DNA of 64,000 bases from Pyrinomonadaceae bacterium (GCA_021228405.1 JAJQRF010000004.1:62001-126000), one strand, 5' to 3'; counted from the stretch's first letter, positions 25,191 to 34,202 are shown. Translations and numbers: made by a program. The notes: generated from the letters alone by a model not told the origin.

Positions 25191-25931
25191 TTATTTCTTC
25201 AGATAAAATGCTTTGATTCCGAATTCATCGAGCGTCTTGAGCGTGATCTCGTCCGTTCCCCAAACGGTGTCGAAGACTTTCTCATTTAACAATTCGTTAC
25301 CGAAGTTCAATTTGAATTGCATCACGTCTTCGACCGAGCAAAAAATGAAATCATCAACCGCGCCGCCTGTCAGCATAGTTTTCATTATCGTAATTCCGTT
25401 TGCTTTTATCGGTTCAAAATCCGCTAAATTCAGTTCTGTGATCGAAGCATTTTTACTTCTTAAGATGTCGGCGAATTGACTTACATTACTTTTGAATTCG
25501 ACAACGAGAATTTTCGTATTTTCCAAATCCGCACTGTTTCCGATATACGAAACTATTGAATCGGCAATTTGGATTTCATCGATCTTTTGAGCGATGATGT
25601 CCGAATGAAGCTGAACAAACCGAAATCTGTCGGCAACGGCTTCCCCATATGAACAGATGCGGATTTCATCCAATTCATAAAGGTCAAGCCCGATTTCTTC
25701 CAATTTTCGAATGAAGAAATCTGCCGAAAACACATCTCCAAAAACCAACCAATCAAATTGCGCGATGTTTCCGAGGTTTTCGGTTTCAGTTTCGCTCAAG
25801 TCCCTTTCGATTATTTCGCCGTATGAACATTCGATGAAGCTTGCATCGCTTTCGCGCATTTTGGCGATTATTTTTTGATTTTGCGGAGTTGTAAAAATCC
25901 CGTAAGTTTTATCCTTTGAAAATTCCATCAT
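25191..25931 (-). CDS. Divergent uroporphyrinogen-III synthase-like (HemD-fold) protein
   Basis: 246 residues, the HemD size. Two Rossmann-like lobes are suggested by TYGIFTTPQNQKIIAKMRE at the N-terminus, FDWLVFGDVFSADFFIRKL (the WLVFTSxNGVxxF motif of HemD), IRICSYGEAVADRFR (the KIAAVGxxTAxAL motif) and a C-terminal DDFIFCSVEDVMQF. HemD closes hydroxymethylbilane to uroporphyrinogen III in haem and cobalamin synthesis. Conservation is weak and several family motifs are altered (GDVFSAD, CSYGE), and no other hem gene is nearby. It could be a specialised paralogue; the assignment is by pattern only. Confidence 0.6.
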   Translation of the reverse strand: MMEFSKDKTYGIFTTPQNQKIIAKMRESDASFIECSYGEIIERDLSETETENLGNIAQFDWLVFGDVFSADFFIRKLEEIGLDLYELDEIRICSYGEAVADRFRFVQLHSDIIAQKIDEIQIADSIVSYIGNSADLENTKILVVEFKSNVSQFADILRSKNASITELNLADFEPIKANGITIMKTMLTGGAVDDFIFCSVEDVMQFKLNFGNELLNEKVFDTVWGTDEITLKTLDEFGIKAFYLKK

Positions 25932-26063
25932 AAATTACTGAATTTTAATCATTAAGAATTTTTCTGCAAGTTTGCATTTGATTCGCAAAATCAGTAATGT
26001 TTGAAATTTAGCGTTTCTGAAATGATTTTCGTTCATCTCAAATAATCGCTTTTTTGTTAAATT

Positions 26064-27071
26064 ATGAAGGCTATGATCTTAGCCGCAGGTTTCGGCACGC
26101 GGCTTTTTCCATTAACAATCGACCGCACCAAACCCGCAATCCCGTTTCTCGGAAAGCCGCTGGTCGGCTACGTCGCCGAATATGTCGCCAAATTCGGCTT
26201 TAACGATGTCGTCGTAAATCTGCATCACCAGCCCGAATCGGTTAAAAAAGCACTCGGCGACGGCACTGAATACGGCGTTAAAATTCATTACACCGAAGAA
26301 AATCCGAAAATTCTGGGAACGGCGGGCGCGTTGGATAATGCCCGTCATCTGCTCGAAGACGACACTTTTTTGATCGTCAACGGCAAGATCATCACGGACA
26401 TCGACATCGCCGCCGCCGTCGAAACGCACAGAAATTCGGGGGCGATCGCGACAATGGTTTTGAAGCCGAACGTCAAACGCGAAAAGTTTACCGAAGTTTA
26501 TACGAAAGACGGTTTTTTGCAGGGATTCGGCGATTTTGCGCATCCTTTTACTGCCGATGAAATCCGCGAATCGACCAAAGAACTTTACACACCGCTGATG
26601 TTCACGGGCATTCACATTCTCGAACCGCGTGTTTTCGACTATATTCCGCGCGGCGTTTATTCGGATATTGTGCCTTATTTTTACAATCCGGCATTGAAAA
26701 ACGGCGAAAAGATCGCGGTTCACGTCACGGATGCAAATTGGTTTGAGCTTTCGACGATTCCGCGCTATCTCGACATTTCGCTGGCGATGATGCACGGCGC
26801 GAGCGTTTGCGCGGGTGAAAACTGCATCGTTTCGGGCAGAGCAACCGTCAAGGATTCGGTTATGTGGGATAATGTGACGATTGCCGACGATGCACATTTA
26901 TACCGCACGATCATTGCCGATAACGTGCGCATCGAAGCGGGCGAACATTTTGAAAACGCCGCCATCGTCCGCGCCGAAATGGTCAGAAATTGCGAGGAAA
27001 TTCCCGAAAAAGCCTTGAAAGGTTACATTCAAGGCGAAAATTATATTGTGCCCCTGATCGAATATATCTAA
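26064..27071 (+). CDS. Sugar-1-phosphate nucleotidyltransferase, MurU/ManC-like
   Basis: 335 residues. The N-terminal signature ILAAGFGTRLFPLTIDRTKP (5-24) binds the nucleotide. A left-handed beta-helix follows (from about residue 250, VSGRATVKDSVMW, then TIADDAHLYRTIIADNVRIE). It should join a sugar-1-phosphate to UTP or GTP. The gene 7 bp downstream is an AmgK-like sugar kinase, and together these match the MurU-AmgK pair that makes UDP-MurNAc from recycled MurNAc. It is longer than Pseudomonas MurU and closer in layout to mannose-1-phosphate guanylyltransferases. The metal-binding VNGD motif reads VNGK (Lys108), which is unexpected for an active enzyme. Confidence 0.78.
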   Translation: MKAMILAAGFGTRLFPLTIDRTKPAIPFLGKPLVGYVAEYVAKFGFNDVVVNLHHQPESVKKALGDGTEYGVKIHYTEENPKILGTAGALDNARHLLEDDTFLIVNGKIITDIDIAAAVETHRNSGAIATMVLKPNVKREKFTEVYTKDGFLQGFGDFAHPFTADEIRESTKELYTPLMFTGIHILEPRVFDYIPRGVYSDIVPYFYNPALKNGEKIAVHVTDANWFELSTIPRYLDISLAMMHGASVCAGENCIVSGRATVKDSVMWDNVTIADDAHLYRTIIADNVRIEAGEHFENAAIVRAEMVRNCEEIPEKALKGYIQGENYIVPLIEYI

Positions 27072-27078
27072 AAGAGCG

Positions 27079-28089
27079 ATGTCCGAATTACAACTCAAAC
27101 TCGAAGAGTTTTTAGCGAAAAACAAGCAAAAGACCGGGATTTCGCCGTTGAAGCAAGACGCTTCGACGCGTGAATATTTCCGCGTTTCGTGGAATGAAAA
27201 TCCGGCGATTGCCTGTGTTTACCCGTTCAACGATCTGTGCAAAGGTCAATATGAAGCGTGTTTGGACGTGACGAACGTTTTTCTCACGGCAGGTTTGCCC
27301 GTTGCAAGAATTTTTGCTTCGGACGATGAAAACAAGATCATCATTCACCAGGATTTCGGCGACACGATCCTGCGCGACGTTTTACAGCATACCGACGAAA
27401 ACACGCGTGAACATTACCTGAACGAATCGATCAGGCTCATCGCACAAATTCAAGCGGCAACACGGACGGCTTTTGAAGCGGATTCGGTCGCTTCAAAACT
27501 CAGATTCGATGAGGAAAAACTGCTTTGGGAATTAAACTTTTTCCGCGAACATTATTTTACTTCGCTCAAAAAACTAACGCTTTCCGATGCGGACAATGAG
27601 GCATTGACCGAAGAATTCACCGAACTCGCCCGTAAGCTTGAAGCGAACGCAAAAGTTTTGACGCACCGCGATTTTCACGCGGCAAATCTGATGCTCGACG
27701 ACGAAAAACATCTGCATATTATCGATCATCAGGACGCACGGATCGGCACGGCGAGTTACGATCTGGTTTCGCTTCTGCTCGACCGCGTGACGGAATTGCC
27801 CGCCCCCGAATGGCTTGCCGAAAAGCGCAGATTCTTTTTGCAGGAACGCGAAAATCTCGGTCTTGGCAAAATAGAAGAAGCCGATTTCGCTTACGAATTT
27901 CGGCTTCAAACTATTCAGCGATGCCTTAAGGCAATCGGGACATTTTCATTTCAATCGACGTTTCGCGGGAAAACTTACTTTCTGCCGTTTATCGGACCGA
28001 TGTTCAGGATCGTGCTTCAGGCGGCTGAAAAACTCGAAAAGTTTCCCCATTTGCAGACAATTGTAAAATCACAAATACAAATCGGATAA
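27079..28089 (+). CDS. amgK: Anomeric N-acetylmuramate/N-acetylglucosamine kinase (AmgK-like phosphotransferase)
   Basis: 336 residues with an aminoglycoside-phosphotransferase (protein-kinase-like) fold. The N-terminal LKQDASTREYFRV is the AmgK-type nucleotide loop. IIIHQDFGDTILRDVL forms the hinge, LTHRDFHAANLML (His196, Asp198) the catalytic loop, and IIDHQDARIGTASYDLVSLL (Asp216, Asp219) the Mg-binding motif. AmgK phosphorylates the anomeric hydroxyl of MurNAc or GlcNAc in peptidoglycan recycling, feeding MurU, whose likely gene is directly upstream. Only 7 bp separate them, so they form an operon. Confidence 0.82.
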   Translation: MSELQLKLEEFLAKNKQKTGISPLKQDASTREYFRVSWNENPAIACVYPFNDLCKGQYEACLDVTNVFLTAGLPVARIFASDDENKIIIHQDFGDTILRDVLQHTDENTREHYLNESIRLIAQIQAATRTAFEADSVASKLRFDEEKLLWELNFFREHYFTSLKKLTLSDADNEALTEEFTELARKLEANAKVLTHRDFHAANLMLDDEKHLHIIDHQDARIGTASYDLVSLLLDRVTELPAPEWLAEKRRFFLQERENLGLGKIEEADFAYEFRLQTIQRCLKAIGTFSFQSTFRGKTYFLPFIGPMFRIVLQAAEKLEKFPHLQTIVKSQIQIG

Positions 28090-28329
28090 ATGGATATATC
28101 GCATTGTCAACAAATTTACGAAACAGAACTTAAAGAAAATCCGCCGCTTCCTCCTTGGTTAGCATATCCTGATGTTGATAAATTGGATATGTTTTGGAGA
28201 ATGGGAAGGGGCGAAGAACATATTGAACTTTTGGGGATATATTTTCATTTCTGTGGCGAAGAAGATTTAGAAAAATATAAACTCAATTATCCAGAAGTGG
28301 AAGATTGGAAAGGCTGGTATGATGAATGA
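28090..28329 (+). CDS. Small acidic protein of unknown function
   Basis: 79 residues, with the ATG touching the amgK stop codon, so it is probably translated by re-initiation as the third gene of that operon. It is rich in Asp, Glu and aromatic residues (PPLPPWLAYPDVDKLDMFW, EVEDWKGWYDE) and has no membrane segment. Its codon use is more AT-rich than that of its neighbours, which could mean recent acquisition. No domain is recognised. A hairpin starts at its stop codon. Confidence 0.6.
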   Translation: MDISHCQQIYETELKENPPLPPWLAYPDVDKLDMFWRMGRGEEHIELLGIYFHFCGEEDLEKYKLNYPEVEDWKGWYDE

Positions 28330-28367
28330 AAAGCTGAAATAAATGTAAATAAATTCGGCTTTTCATT
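28325..28367. terminator. Hairpin terminator of the murU-amgK operon
   Basis: 14-bp arms AATGAAAAGCTGAA and TTCGGCTTTTCATT (one G-T mismatch) with a 15-nt loop, overlapping the stop of the last gene and facing the convergent DUF6526 gene. Confidence 0.65.
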
Positions 28368-28390
28368 TCAATTTTATAAATTGTTTTTTT

Positions 28391-28825
28391 TCAAACTCTC
28401 AAATAATCGCCGCGCCAATTTTTGATCGCTTGTTTGATGTCTTTCGTCTTTTCAAACTCGCCGTTAAGCGTTTTTTCGATCAAGGCGGGCAATTCTTCGT
28501 CAGACGCGAAGCGCAGTGCGATGATCTGACCGGTTCGCAGAGATTTTGACCTTTCAAACAAATCATTCGGCAAGATTTCGCGGTAACGCAACCTTTCTTC
28601 CAATCGAATCACACGATCCTGCGCCCTCATTGCCTGCGCGCGCGCCGCGATTGACATCAGCATTAAAACGACTGCGATCAGCAGATCGTTGGCTTCGTCC
28701 CAAGTTTTGAAGCGGCTCAGATCAACGATCTGCCAGATCAGATTGATGAAAAGAAGCGGTGTAATGACGAAATGCACGAGCGGAAAATATCTTGTGTGAT
28801 TCTGATAATCTTGTGTTTCTGCCAT
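28391..28825 (-). CDS. DUF6526-like small membrane protein
   Basis: 144 residues with two membrane segments (about 14-33 and 46-64). A conserved cytoplasmic part follows: AQAMRAQDRVIRLEERLRYR, then DLFERSKSLRTGQIIALRFASDEELPALIEKTL. This matches the DUF6526 family, frequent in Acidobacteriota and Bacteroidota, function unknown. It lies 13 bp downstream of an ABCB exporter on the same strand, so co-transcription is likely. Confidence 0.8.
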   Translation of the reverse strand: MAETQDYQNHTRYFPLVHFVITPLLFINLIWQIVDLSRFKTWDEANDLLIAVVLMLMSIAARAQAMRAQDRVIRLEERLRYREILPNDLFERSKSLRTGQIIALRFASDEELPALIEKTLNGEFEKTKDIKQAIKNWRGDYLRV

Positions 28826-28838
28826 AGTTTATTTAATT

Positions 28839-30683
28839 TTATAATTTCGTTGCGGAGAAAGAATCCCGGGTCTTGATTTCTTCTCCAGGATTTACGAACA
28901 GATTTTGCTCGAATTTGTATTGTTTGTCGTAAAGCTGTTTGTAGCGACCGTCGAGCTTTATCAAATCTTCGTGCGTTCCGCGCTCCAAAATTTCGCCCGC
29001 TTCGACGACGAGAATCTGGTCCGCCGAACGAATGGTCGAAAGCCTGTGCGCGATCACGAACGTCGTCCGACCTTGGCGCAGACGATTTAAGCCTTCCTGA
29101 ATCAAAGCTTCGCTTTCCGAATCGAGCGAAGAGGTCGCTTCGTCGAGAATCAGAATGCGCGGATTGGCGAGCAAAGCTCTGGCGATGGCGATGCGCTGTT
29201 TTTGTCCGCCCGACAATTTTACGCCGCGTTCGCCGACGATGGTTTTGTATTTTTCGGGAAAGCCTTCGATAAATTCGTCGGCATTGGCGATCTTGCAGAC
29301 TTCCTGAATCTCTTCAAACGACGCTTCGGGATTTGAAAAGCGGATATTGTCCAAAATCGTGCCGTCGAAAAGGAAATTGTCCTGCAAAACGACACCGAGA
29401 TGACGGCGGTAATCCTGCAATTTTACCGACTGCAAATCCCTGCCGTCGATCGAAATCTTGCCGCGCGTCGGCTGGATAAAATTCAAAACCAGACTCAAGA
29501 TCGTTGATTTTCCCGAACCGCTCGAACCGACTAAGGCGGTCGTCTTTCCGGCTTCGGAATGAAACGAAATGCCTTTCAAAACGGGAACGTTTTCCTCGTA
29601 TTCAAAATGGACGTTTTCAAAATTGATCGTGCCGTCGATGTTCGGGAGATGCGGTTTGGCGGCATCTTCGTCGGTTTCGGTGCGCATCGCAAAAACTTCG
29701 GAAATGCGGTCTAATCCCGCAAAGGCTTCGGTGATCTGCGTTCCGATGTTGGCGAGGTCGACGATCGGGATGACCATAAAGATCGTGAACGCGATATACA
29801 TCGTAAAATCGCCCGAAGTCATTCCCTGCGTCGGGTCCTGCATATTGGCGATGACCGCACTGCCGCCGAAATAGATCATCACGACGGAGATCGCGCCGAT
29901 GATGACCGACGCAAACGCGCCCGTCGCGGAAACGCCCGTCATCGATTTGGCGATGTTGCGGAAAAGACGGTGCGCGCCGCGCGCAAATGAGAGTTCTTCG
30001 CGTTTTTCGGCGGTGTATGCCTTGACGATGCGGATTCCGCCCAGACCTTCGTTCAATCTGCCCGTCACCTGCGCTTCGATCTCGCCGCGATCACGGAAAA
30101 GCGGGCGCAATTGGCGAAAGGCGTAACTCAGCACGAAGCCGAACACGCTCAAGACGGCGAGCGTGATGAGCGTGATCTTCCAGTTCAGATAAAACAAAAA
30201 CGTCATCGAAACGAGCGCGGATAAAAGTCCGCCGATGATCTGTCCCAAGCCAGTTCCGACAAGATTGCGAATGCCTTCCGCGTCGCGCATTATGCGCGAA
30301 ATGAGTTGTCCCGTCTGCGTCGAATCGAAATAAGCGGTCGGCAGACGTTCGATGTGCGCCTGGACGCGTTTCCGCATTTCGGTAATGGCGCGTTGGGCGG
30401 CAACGCCGAGCACCTGCGAAAGCGTAAACGACGTGACGGCTTGCACGACGGTCGAAAGCCCGACCGCGAGCGCGATCCATTTGAGCATTTCAAACTGACG
30501 CTGACCGAAAACGTTATCGACCAGAAACTTGGTCGAATAAGGCAAAACCATACTCGCCGCACGGCTCAACAGCATCAGACCAAGCCCCAGCAACAACCGC
30601 CAGCGATAACTCCAAATGAGCGAACGTGCCTCTGCCCAGGCGCGTGTATAATCTATTTTCTTTTTCTTTTTTTCATCTGCCAT
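28839..30683 (-). CDS. ABCB/MsbA-type exporter (fused permease and ATPase)
   Basis: 614 residues, a half-transporter expected to work as a homodimer. The N-terminal half has six membrane helices (about residues 30-330). The ATPase has Walker A GSSGSGKST, Q-loop VVLQDNFLFDGTI, signature LSGGQKQR, Walker B ILILDEATSSLD and H-loop VIAHRLST, all intact. Likely substrates of this family are lipid A-core, other lipids or drugs; none can be chosen here. The TM region lacks accessory domains. The downstream DUF6526 gene is probably in the same transcript. Confidence 0.93.
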   Translation of the reverse strand: MADEKKKKKIDYTRAWAEARSLIWSYRWRLLLGLGLMLLSRAASMVLPYSTKFLVDNVFGQRQFEMLKWIALAVGLSTVVQAVTSFTLSQVLGVAAQRAITEMRKRVQAHIERLPTAYFDSTQTGQLISRIMRDAEGIRNLVGTGLGQIIGGLLSALVSMTFLFYLNWKITLITLAVLSVFGFVLSYAFRQLRPLFRDRGEIEAQVTGRLNEGLGGIRIVKAYTAEKREELSFARGAHRLFRNIAKSMTGVSATGAFASVIIGAISVVMIYFGGSAVIANMQDPTQGMTSGDFTMYIAFTIFMVIPIVDLANIGTQITEAFAGLDRISEVFAMRTETDEDAAKPHLPNIDGTINFENVHFEYEENVPVLKGISFHSEAGKTTALVGSSGSGKSTILSLVLNFIQPTRGKISIDGRDLQSVKLQDYRRHLGVVLQDNFLFDGTILDNIRFSNPEASFEEIQEVCKIANADEFIEGFPEKYKTIVGERGVKLSGGQKQRIAIARALLANPRILILDEATSSLDSESEALIQEGLNRLRQGRTTFVIAHRLSTIRSADQILVVEAGEILERGTHEDLIKLDGRYKQLYDKQYKFEQNLFVNPGEEIKTRDSFSATKL

Positions 30684-30916
30684 TCTTCTTATTTGATTAC
30701 TTATTTATTTTTTTTGCAAACACCCTTTATTTCAAAAAGTTTAGGGGTTTGAATAATTACTTTTAAGTTTGAGTTTCCCTGTTTTGTAAGCCCGCTGTTT
30801 TGCTCTAAAATTCAATTTTACGAATTCTAAAACCTGAAAATCCGGGTCTACGGCAGGAATGATGAGTTAGAATGAGATTGATTTTAAAATGTTCGTAATT
30901 GCTTTGAAATTGTAAA

Positions 30917-31426
30917 ATGTCTGTTTTGAAACTGGTAATTATTGCTGTTTTGCTTACCGCCGCACTGGTGACGGCGGCGGGCGTTTGGTTTATTTTCCGA
31001 ACGCCGCCGTCTGTAGATTTGCCGAAAAACGAGAATATCCAAATTGTTCCGAAACAAAATACTGCCAATTCGCAACCGACCAATTCAAAAAAAACGGAGC
31101 GAAACTCGAAACTCCAATCGCAAGCCGACTCTCTGCTTCATCTTTTTGACCGGATGCCGCCCGTTCCGGTCTATTTAACCGACGAACCGATCAAGCAAGG
31201 CGGAAATAACGTCGAACACGGAGTCGCCTATACCGAATGCGATAGAAATAAATCGCCGGTGATGTATATGAAAAAAGCTTTCTACGAGAAAACCAATCAA
31301 AAACAAATAGTCAATATCCTCAAACACGAACTCACTCACGCCTGGCAATGCCGGCGCGGTGGAATGCGCGGACACGATGCCGAGTTTCGCAAAAAATTTA
31401 CCGACGCGGGCGGCTTCGGCAATTAG
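30917..31426 (+). CDS. Membrane-anchored SprT-like zinc metalloprotease
   Basis: 169 residues. One N-terminal membrane helix (about 5-27, LVIIAVLLTAALVTAAGVWF) is followed by a Lys/Asn-rich linker and a compact SprT-like domain. This has HELTH (137-141), the zinc and catalytic motif, and His153 in RGHDAEF as probable third ligand. SprT/Spartan proteins are usually cytosolic or nuclear; here the domain is predicted outside the membrane, suggesting periplasmic proteolysis. The ATG lies in an AT-rich leader without a strong Shine-Dalgarno. Confidence 0.78.
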   Translation: MSVLKLVIIAVLLTAALVTAAGVWFIFRTPPSVDLPKNENIQIVPKQNTANSQPTNSKKTERNSKLQSQADSLLHLFDRMPPVPVYLTDEPIKQGGNNVEHGVAYTECDRNKSPVMYMKKAFYEKTNQKQIVNILKHELTHAWQCRRGGMRGHDAEFRKKFTDAGGFGN

Positions 31427-31534
31427 TTAGATTTATTTTATTTTTTAGTCTGCAAGATAATTTTTCTTCCCGCGTTCTCCGAATACAAGCACATCTTTTT
31501 GACTTGTAAATACTTAAATATTGAGGAGAAGATT

Positions 31535-31819
31535 ATGAAGAAATTTATTTTATCGGCGGCTCTGGTCGCGACTTTCGGTGCAAATGCCTTTGCCGCAGTT
31601 TACATCAAATATTACAACAAGGATTCACAGAAACACGTTTTCACCGTCAAAATGGACGGCTCGACAAAATCGGTCGAATTCAACGGTTCGACGACGAGCG
31701 CGGCAACGATTCAGGGAAGCGGAACAAAGGCGATCGTGCAAACCAAATGCGGCGATGTCGAAATTCCCGACAACTCAAAGATCGAAATCAAGGACGGTTG
31801 TATCAAATTCGTGAACTGA
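31535..31819 (+). CDS. Small secreted beta-rich protein
   Basis: 94 residues starting at ATG 31535, 7 nt after GAGGAG. The signal peptide is cleaved near AFAA (residue 22-23), leaving about 70 residues rich in Lys, Thr, Ser and Val with alternating strand pattern (HVFTVKMDGSTKSVEF, then SKIEIKDGCIKFVN). Two Cys (in QTKCGDVE and KDGCIKF) could form a disulphide. No family is recognised. It stands alone with a strong ribosome site and a strong terminator, so it may be abundant. Confidence 0.8.
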   Translation: MKKFILSAALVATFGANAFAAVYIKYYNKDSQKHVFTVKMDGSTKSVEFNGSTTSAATIQGSGTKAIVQTKCGDVEIPDNSKIEIKDGCIKFVN

Positions 31820-31842
31820 AGAAATTTTCAATTTCAAAAAGT

Positions 31843-31875
31843 AAAAACGATACCGAAAAATTCGGTATCGTTTTT
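31843..31875 (+). terminator. Strong intrinsic terminator
   Basis: 15-bp perfect arms AAAAACGATACCGAA and TTCGGTATCGTTTTT around a 3-nt loop, ending in a T run, 24 bp after the small secreted protein gene. Confidence 0.88.
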
Positions 31876-31933
31876 GCATTTTAATTTCTAAATTTCAAAG
31901 TTATAATCTTATCAAAGTCTGCCACTAAAAATT

Positions 31934-32827
31934 ATGTCCAGAAAGATCGAACTTTTATTGCCTGCAAAAGAATCGAGTTTGCCGGGAAATTTTACGGTTT
32001 ACCGCGCTTTGCCGCGCCGCGAACTGAGGCGCGTCGGCGGTTTCGTGTTTTTAGATCATTTCGATGCCGACGAAGTTAAGCCTGAAAATTTCGACGTTCC
32101 GCCGCATCCGCACATCGGATTGCAGACGGTGACGTATCTTTTTGAAGGCGAAATTTTGCACACGGATTCGCTCGGTTATCAGCAATTCATCGAACCCGGC
32201 GCGGTCAACTGGATGACGGCGGGAAAAGGCATCACGCATTCCGAACAGGTAATGAAAACTTTGCCGCGAATGCACGGACTTCAAAGCTGGGTCGGACTTC
32301 CGCAAAAAGACCGCCAAACGGAACCCGCATTTAAACATTTCGGAGAAGCGAAAATTCCGCTGATCGAATATGAAAGCTGTAAAATCCGTGTGATCGCCGG
32401 AAATCTCGACGAAAAAGCCTCGCCGATTCCGACCTTTCAGGAATTGACTTATCTCGACATCGAAGCCGGACAGGATTGCTTTATGAATTTGACTGTTCCG
32501 GCAAATCACGAGTTGGCGATCTATGTCTGCGAAGGTGAGATCGAAATCGACGGTCATTTTATCAAAAGATTCGAGCTTGCAAAATTGACCGGTAACGACG
32601 AAAAACTCAGATTTTTGAGTGCGAAAGGTGCAAGATTTATTCTTTTCGGCGGAGTGGAACTTCCCGAACCGACCGTTATTTACTGGAATTTTATTACCGA
32701 TACGATTGGCGAAGCGAAACAAGCATTGATCGATTGGGAAGAAGGAAAGTTTTCGAAGGTCGGGAAATACCGTAAAATTTCGCAAAAGCCGCAGGATGAC
32801 GATCCTGAAAAAATGAAATTACTCTAA
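31934..32827 (+). CDS. Pirin family protein (bicupin)
   Basis: 297 residues, the normal pirin length. The N-terminal cupin carries the metal site motif PPHPHIGLQTVTYLFEGEIL plus HTDSLG and GKGITHSEQ. The second cupin is recognisable from the strand pattern around YLDIEAGQDCFMNLTVP. Bacterial pirins are iron or nickel proteins acting as quercetinases or redox regulators; the true role here is open. A TATAAT stretch near 31902 may be its -10 element. Confidence 0.9.
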   Translation: MSRKIELLLPAKESSLPGNFTVYRALPRRELRRVGGFVFLDHFDADEVKPENFDVPPHPHIGLQTVTYLFEGEILHTDSLGYQQFIEPGAVNWMTAGKGITHSEQVMKTLPRMHGLQSWVGLPQKDRQTEPAFKHFGEAKIPLIEYESCKIRVIAGNLDEKASPIPTFQELTYLDIEAGQDCFMNLTVPANHELAIYVCEGEIEIDGHFIKRFELAKLTGNDEKLRFLSAKGARFILFGGVELPEPTVIYWNFITDTIGEAKQALIDWEEGKFSKVGKYRKISQKPQDDDPEKMKLL

Positions 32828-32842
32828 TATAATTTGGAAACA

Positions 32843-32907
32843 GGATTTGGCAGATCAGGCGGTAACGGATTTCTTTTATAATTTATCCGTAATGATCTGC
32901 CAAATCC
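32843..32907. repeat. Palindromic element with perfect 15-bp arms
   Basis: GGATTTGGCAGATCA and its exact complement at the two ends, with inner ACGGAT/ATCCGT arms around an AT-rich loop. It lies between two convergent genes and probably also terminates transcription. It shares GGCAGATCAGGC and GCGGAT words with the larger palindromes at 45004-45095 and 59793-59883. Confidence 0.75.
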
Positions 32908-32930
32908 TCATCCTCGTTCAATTTTTATTT

Positions 32931-33887
32931 TTATTGCGGATAAAAAGCCAAACCTTCGGCGTTTTCATTCAGAGTCAGCACTTGCGGCGCATAGTTCAGT
33001 CCTTTGACGACGACGCTTATCACGACGGTTTGTCCGGCTGGCACTTCGTCAAAAGTAAAAGCCCCGAAACTGTTGGTATTTCTAGTTATCGTCACGCCGC
33101 TTTCGTTGGTCAGGTTTACTTTCGCCTGACTGACGGCATTTCCGTTCCCGTCGAAAACCTGTCCGCTCACAACAACGTTCGCGGCAGTCGGCGGGTTAAA
33201 GATCGGAACCGGATTTGACGCAAAAGTTCCTGTTCCAGCCGCCGTGAAGCTATTCAAAAAGCTTCCCGCACCGATTGAAAACAGCGGATTGATCGATGAG
33301 AAAGAAAGTCCTAAGTTTCTCGAATTTGTTGAAATAAACCCAATAAAATCGGACGAATAGGCGACGGCTTGTTCAGGTGTCGAAGCCGTGAACGCCGCCG
33401 AGTTGCCCGCGTCGTCACCCGAAAGACTTGGACTCGAACCGACAGGCGGCGTAACCACGGCGGTCAGCAAATTGGTCAAAGTTCCGCTCCCGTTTCCCGG
33501 CGTTGCGGGCGTGTCCCTGATAATTCTGATTGTGAATGTTTGGTTAAATTGCTGGATGTTTCTCACCGGGCTCGGTGCCGTCTGAAACGCCGGAGCCGTC
33601 GTAGTTGCCGAAATAAACAGGTGCGCAAATTGAACTCCCTGCAATTCCGCCGGCAGATTTGCGATGTTCTGATATGTGAACAAAACGGGCGTTCCGTTCG
33701 CAATCGTCGTAAAATCAGCGTTTGCGCCGTTGTTCATAAAAATAAAATCCTGCGTGCCGTTTCTCTGGATAAACTGCCCGAAAGTTACGGTTTGGGCATT
33801 CGCGGAAACGATTCCCTGCACGGTCAATAAAATAAAAAGAGCCGACTTCAGAATGAAAGACGGCGACGTAAATTGTTTAATTCTCAT
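32931..33887 (-). CDS. Secreted protein with C-terminal regulatory-like beta domain
   Basis: 318 residues with a signal peptide (SALFILLTVQGIVSANAQ). The middle is a Ser/Thr/Asn-rich beta region (TVTFGQFIQRNGTQDFIFMN and on), not recognised. The tail from VVVSGQVFDGNGNAVSQAKV to TRNTNSFGAFTFDEVPAG is a carboxypeptidase-regulatory-like domain like the one ending the delta-60 protein at 21023. Function is unknown; probably surface-exposed. Confidence 0.8.
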   Translation of the reverse strand: MRIKQFTSPSFILKSALFILLTVQGIVSANAQTVTFGQFIQRNGTQDFIFMNNGANADFTTIANGTPVLFTYQNIANLPAELQGVQFAHLFISATTTAPAFQTAPSPVRNIQQFNQTFTIRIIRDTPATPGNGSGTLTNLLTAVVTPPVGSSPSLSGDDAGNSAAFTASTPEQAVAYSSDFIGFISTNSRNLGLSFSSINPLFSIGAGSFLNSFTAAGTGTFASNPVPIFNPPTAANVVVSGQVFDGNGNAVSQAKVNLTNESGVTITRNTNSFGAFTFDEVPAGQTVVISVVVKGLNYAPQVLTLNENAEGLAFYPQ

Positions 33888-34202
33888 TACTTCCCCCTTG
33901 TTTTCTTTTAAAACACCGGCAAAATCCCATCACGGAATGATGCCGTTAAAACACTAATATTCAAATTTCCCGTTCTATTCACGGGTGTCTTGTATAGAGC
34001 TATAATATTTGATTAGGTCGTCTTTGTCCACATATTTTTTAAAACTTTGTTCATTATGTTGTTTCAAATGTTTTATATTTTAATAACGGTTTTACATATA
34101 AAAATTTAATTTCTCACAAATTCTTAGTTAAAAGGTAGGCGATCATTGCGGTTTTCTATATTTGCGCGCGGCGTTGTAAACTTCTAACAAGCGTTACATA
34201 TT
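33888..34202. other. Intergenic region between divergent genes
   Basis: 315 bp, AT-rich, no credible open frame. It holds the start regions of the secreted protein (minus) and of the NPP phosphodiesterase (plus). No clear promoter boxes or hairpins stand out. Confidence 0.5.
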
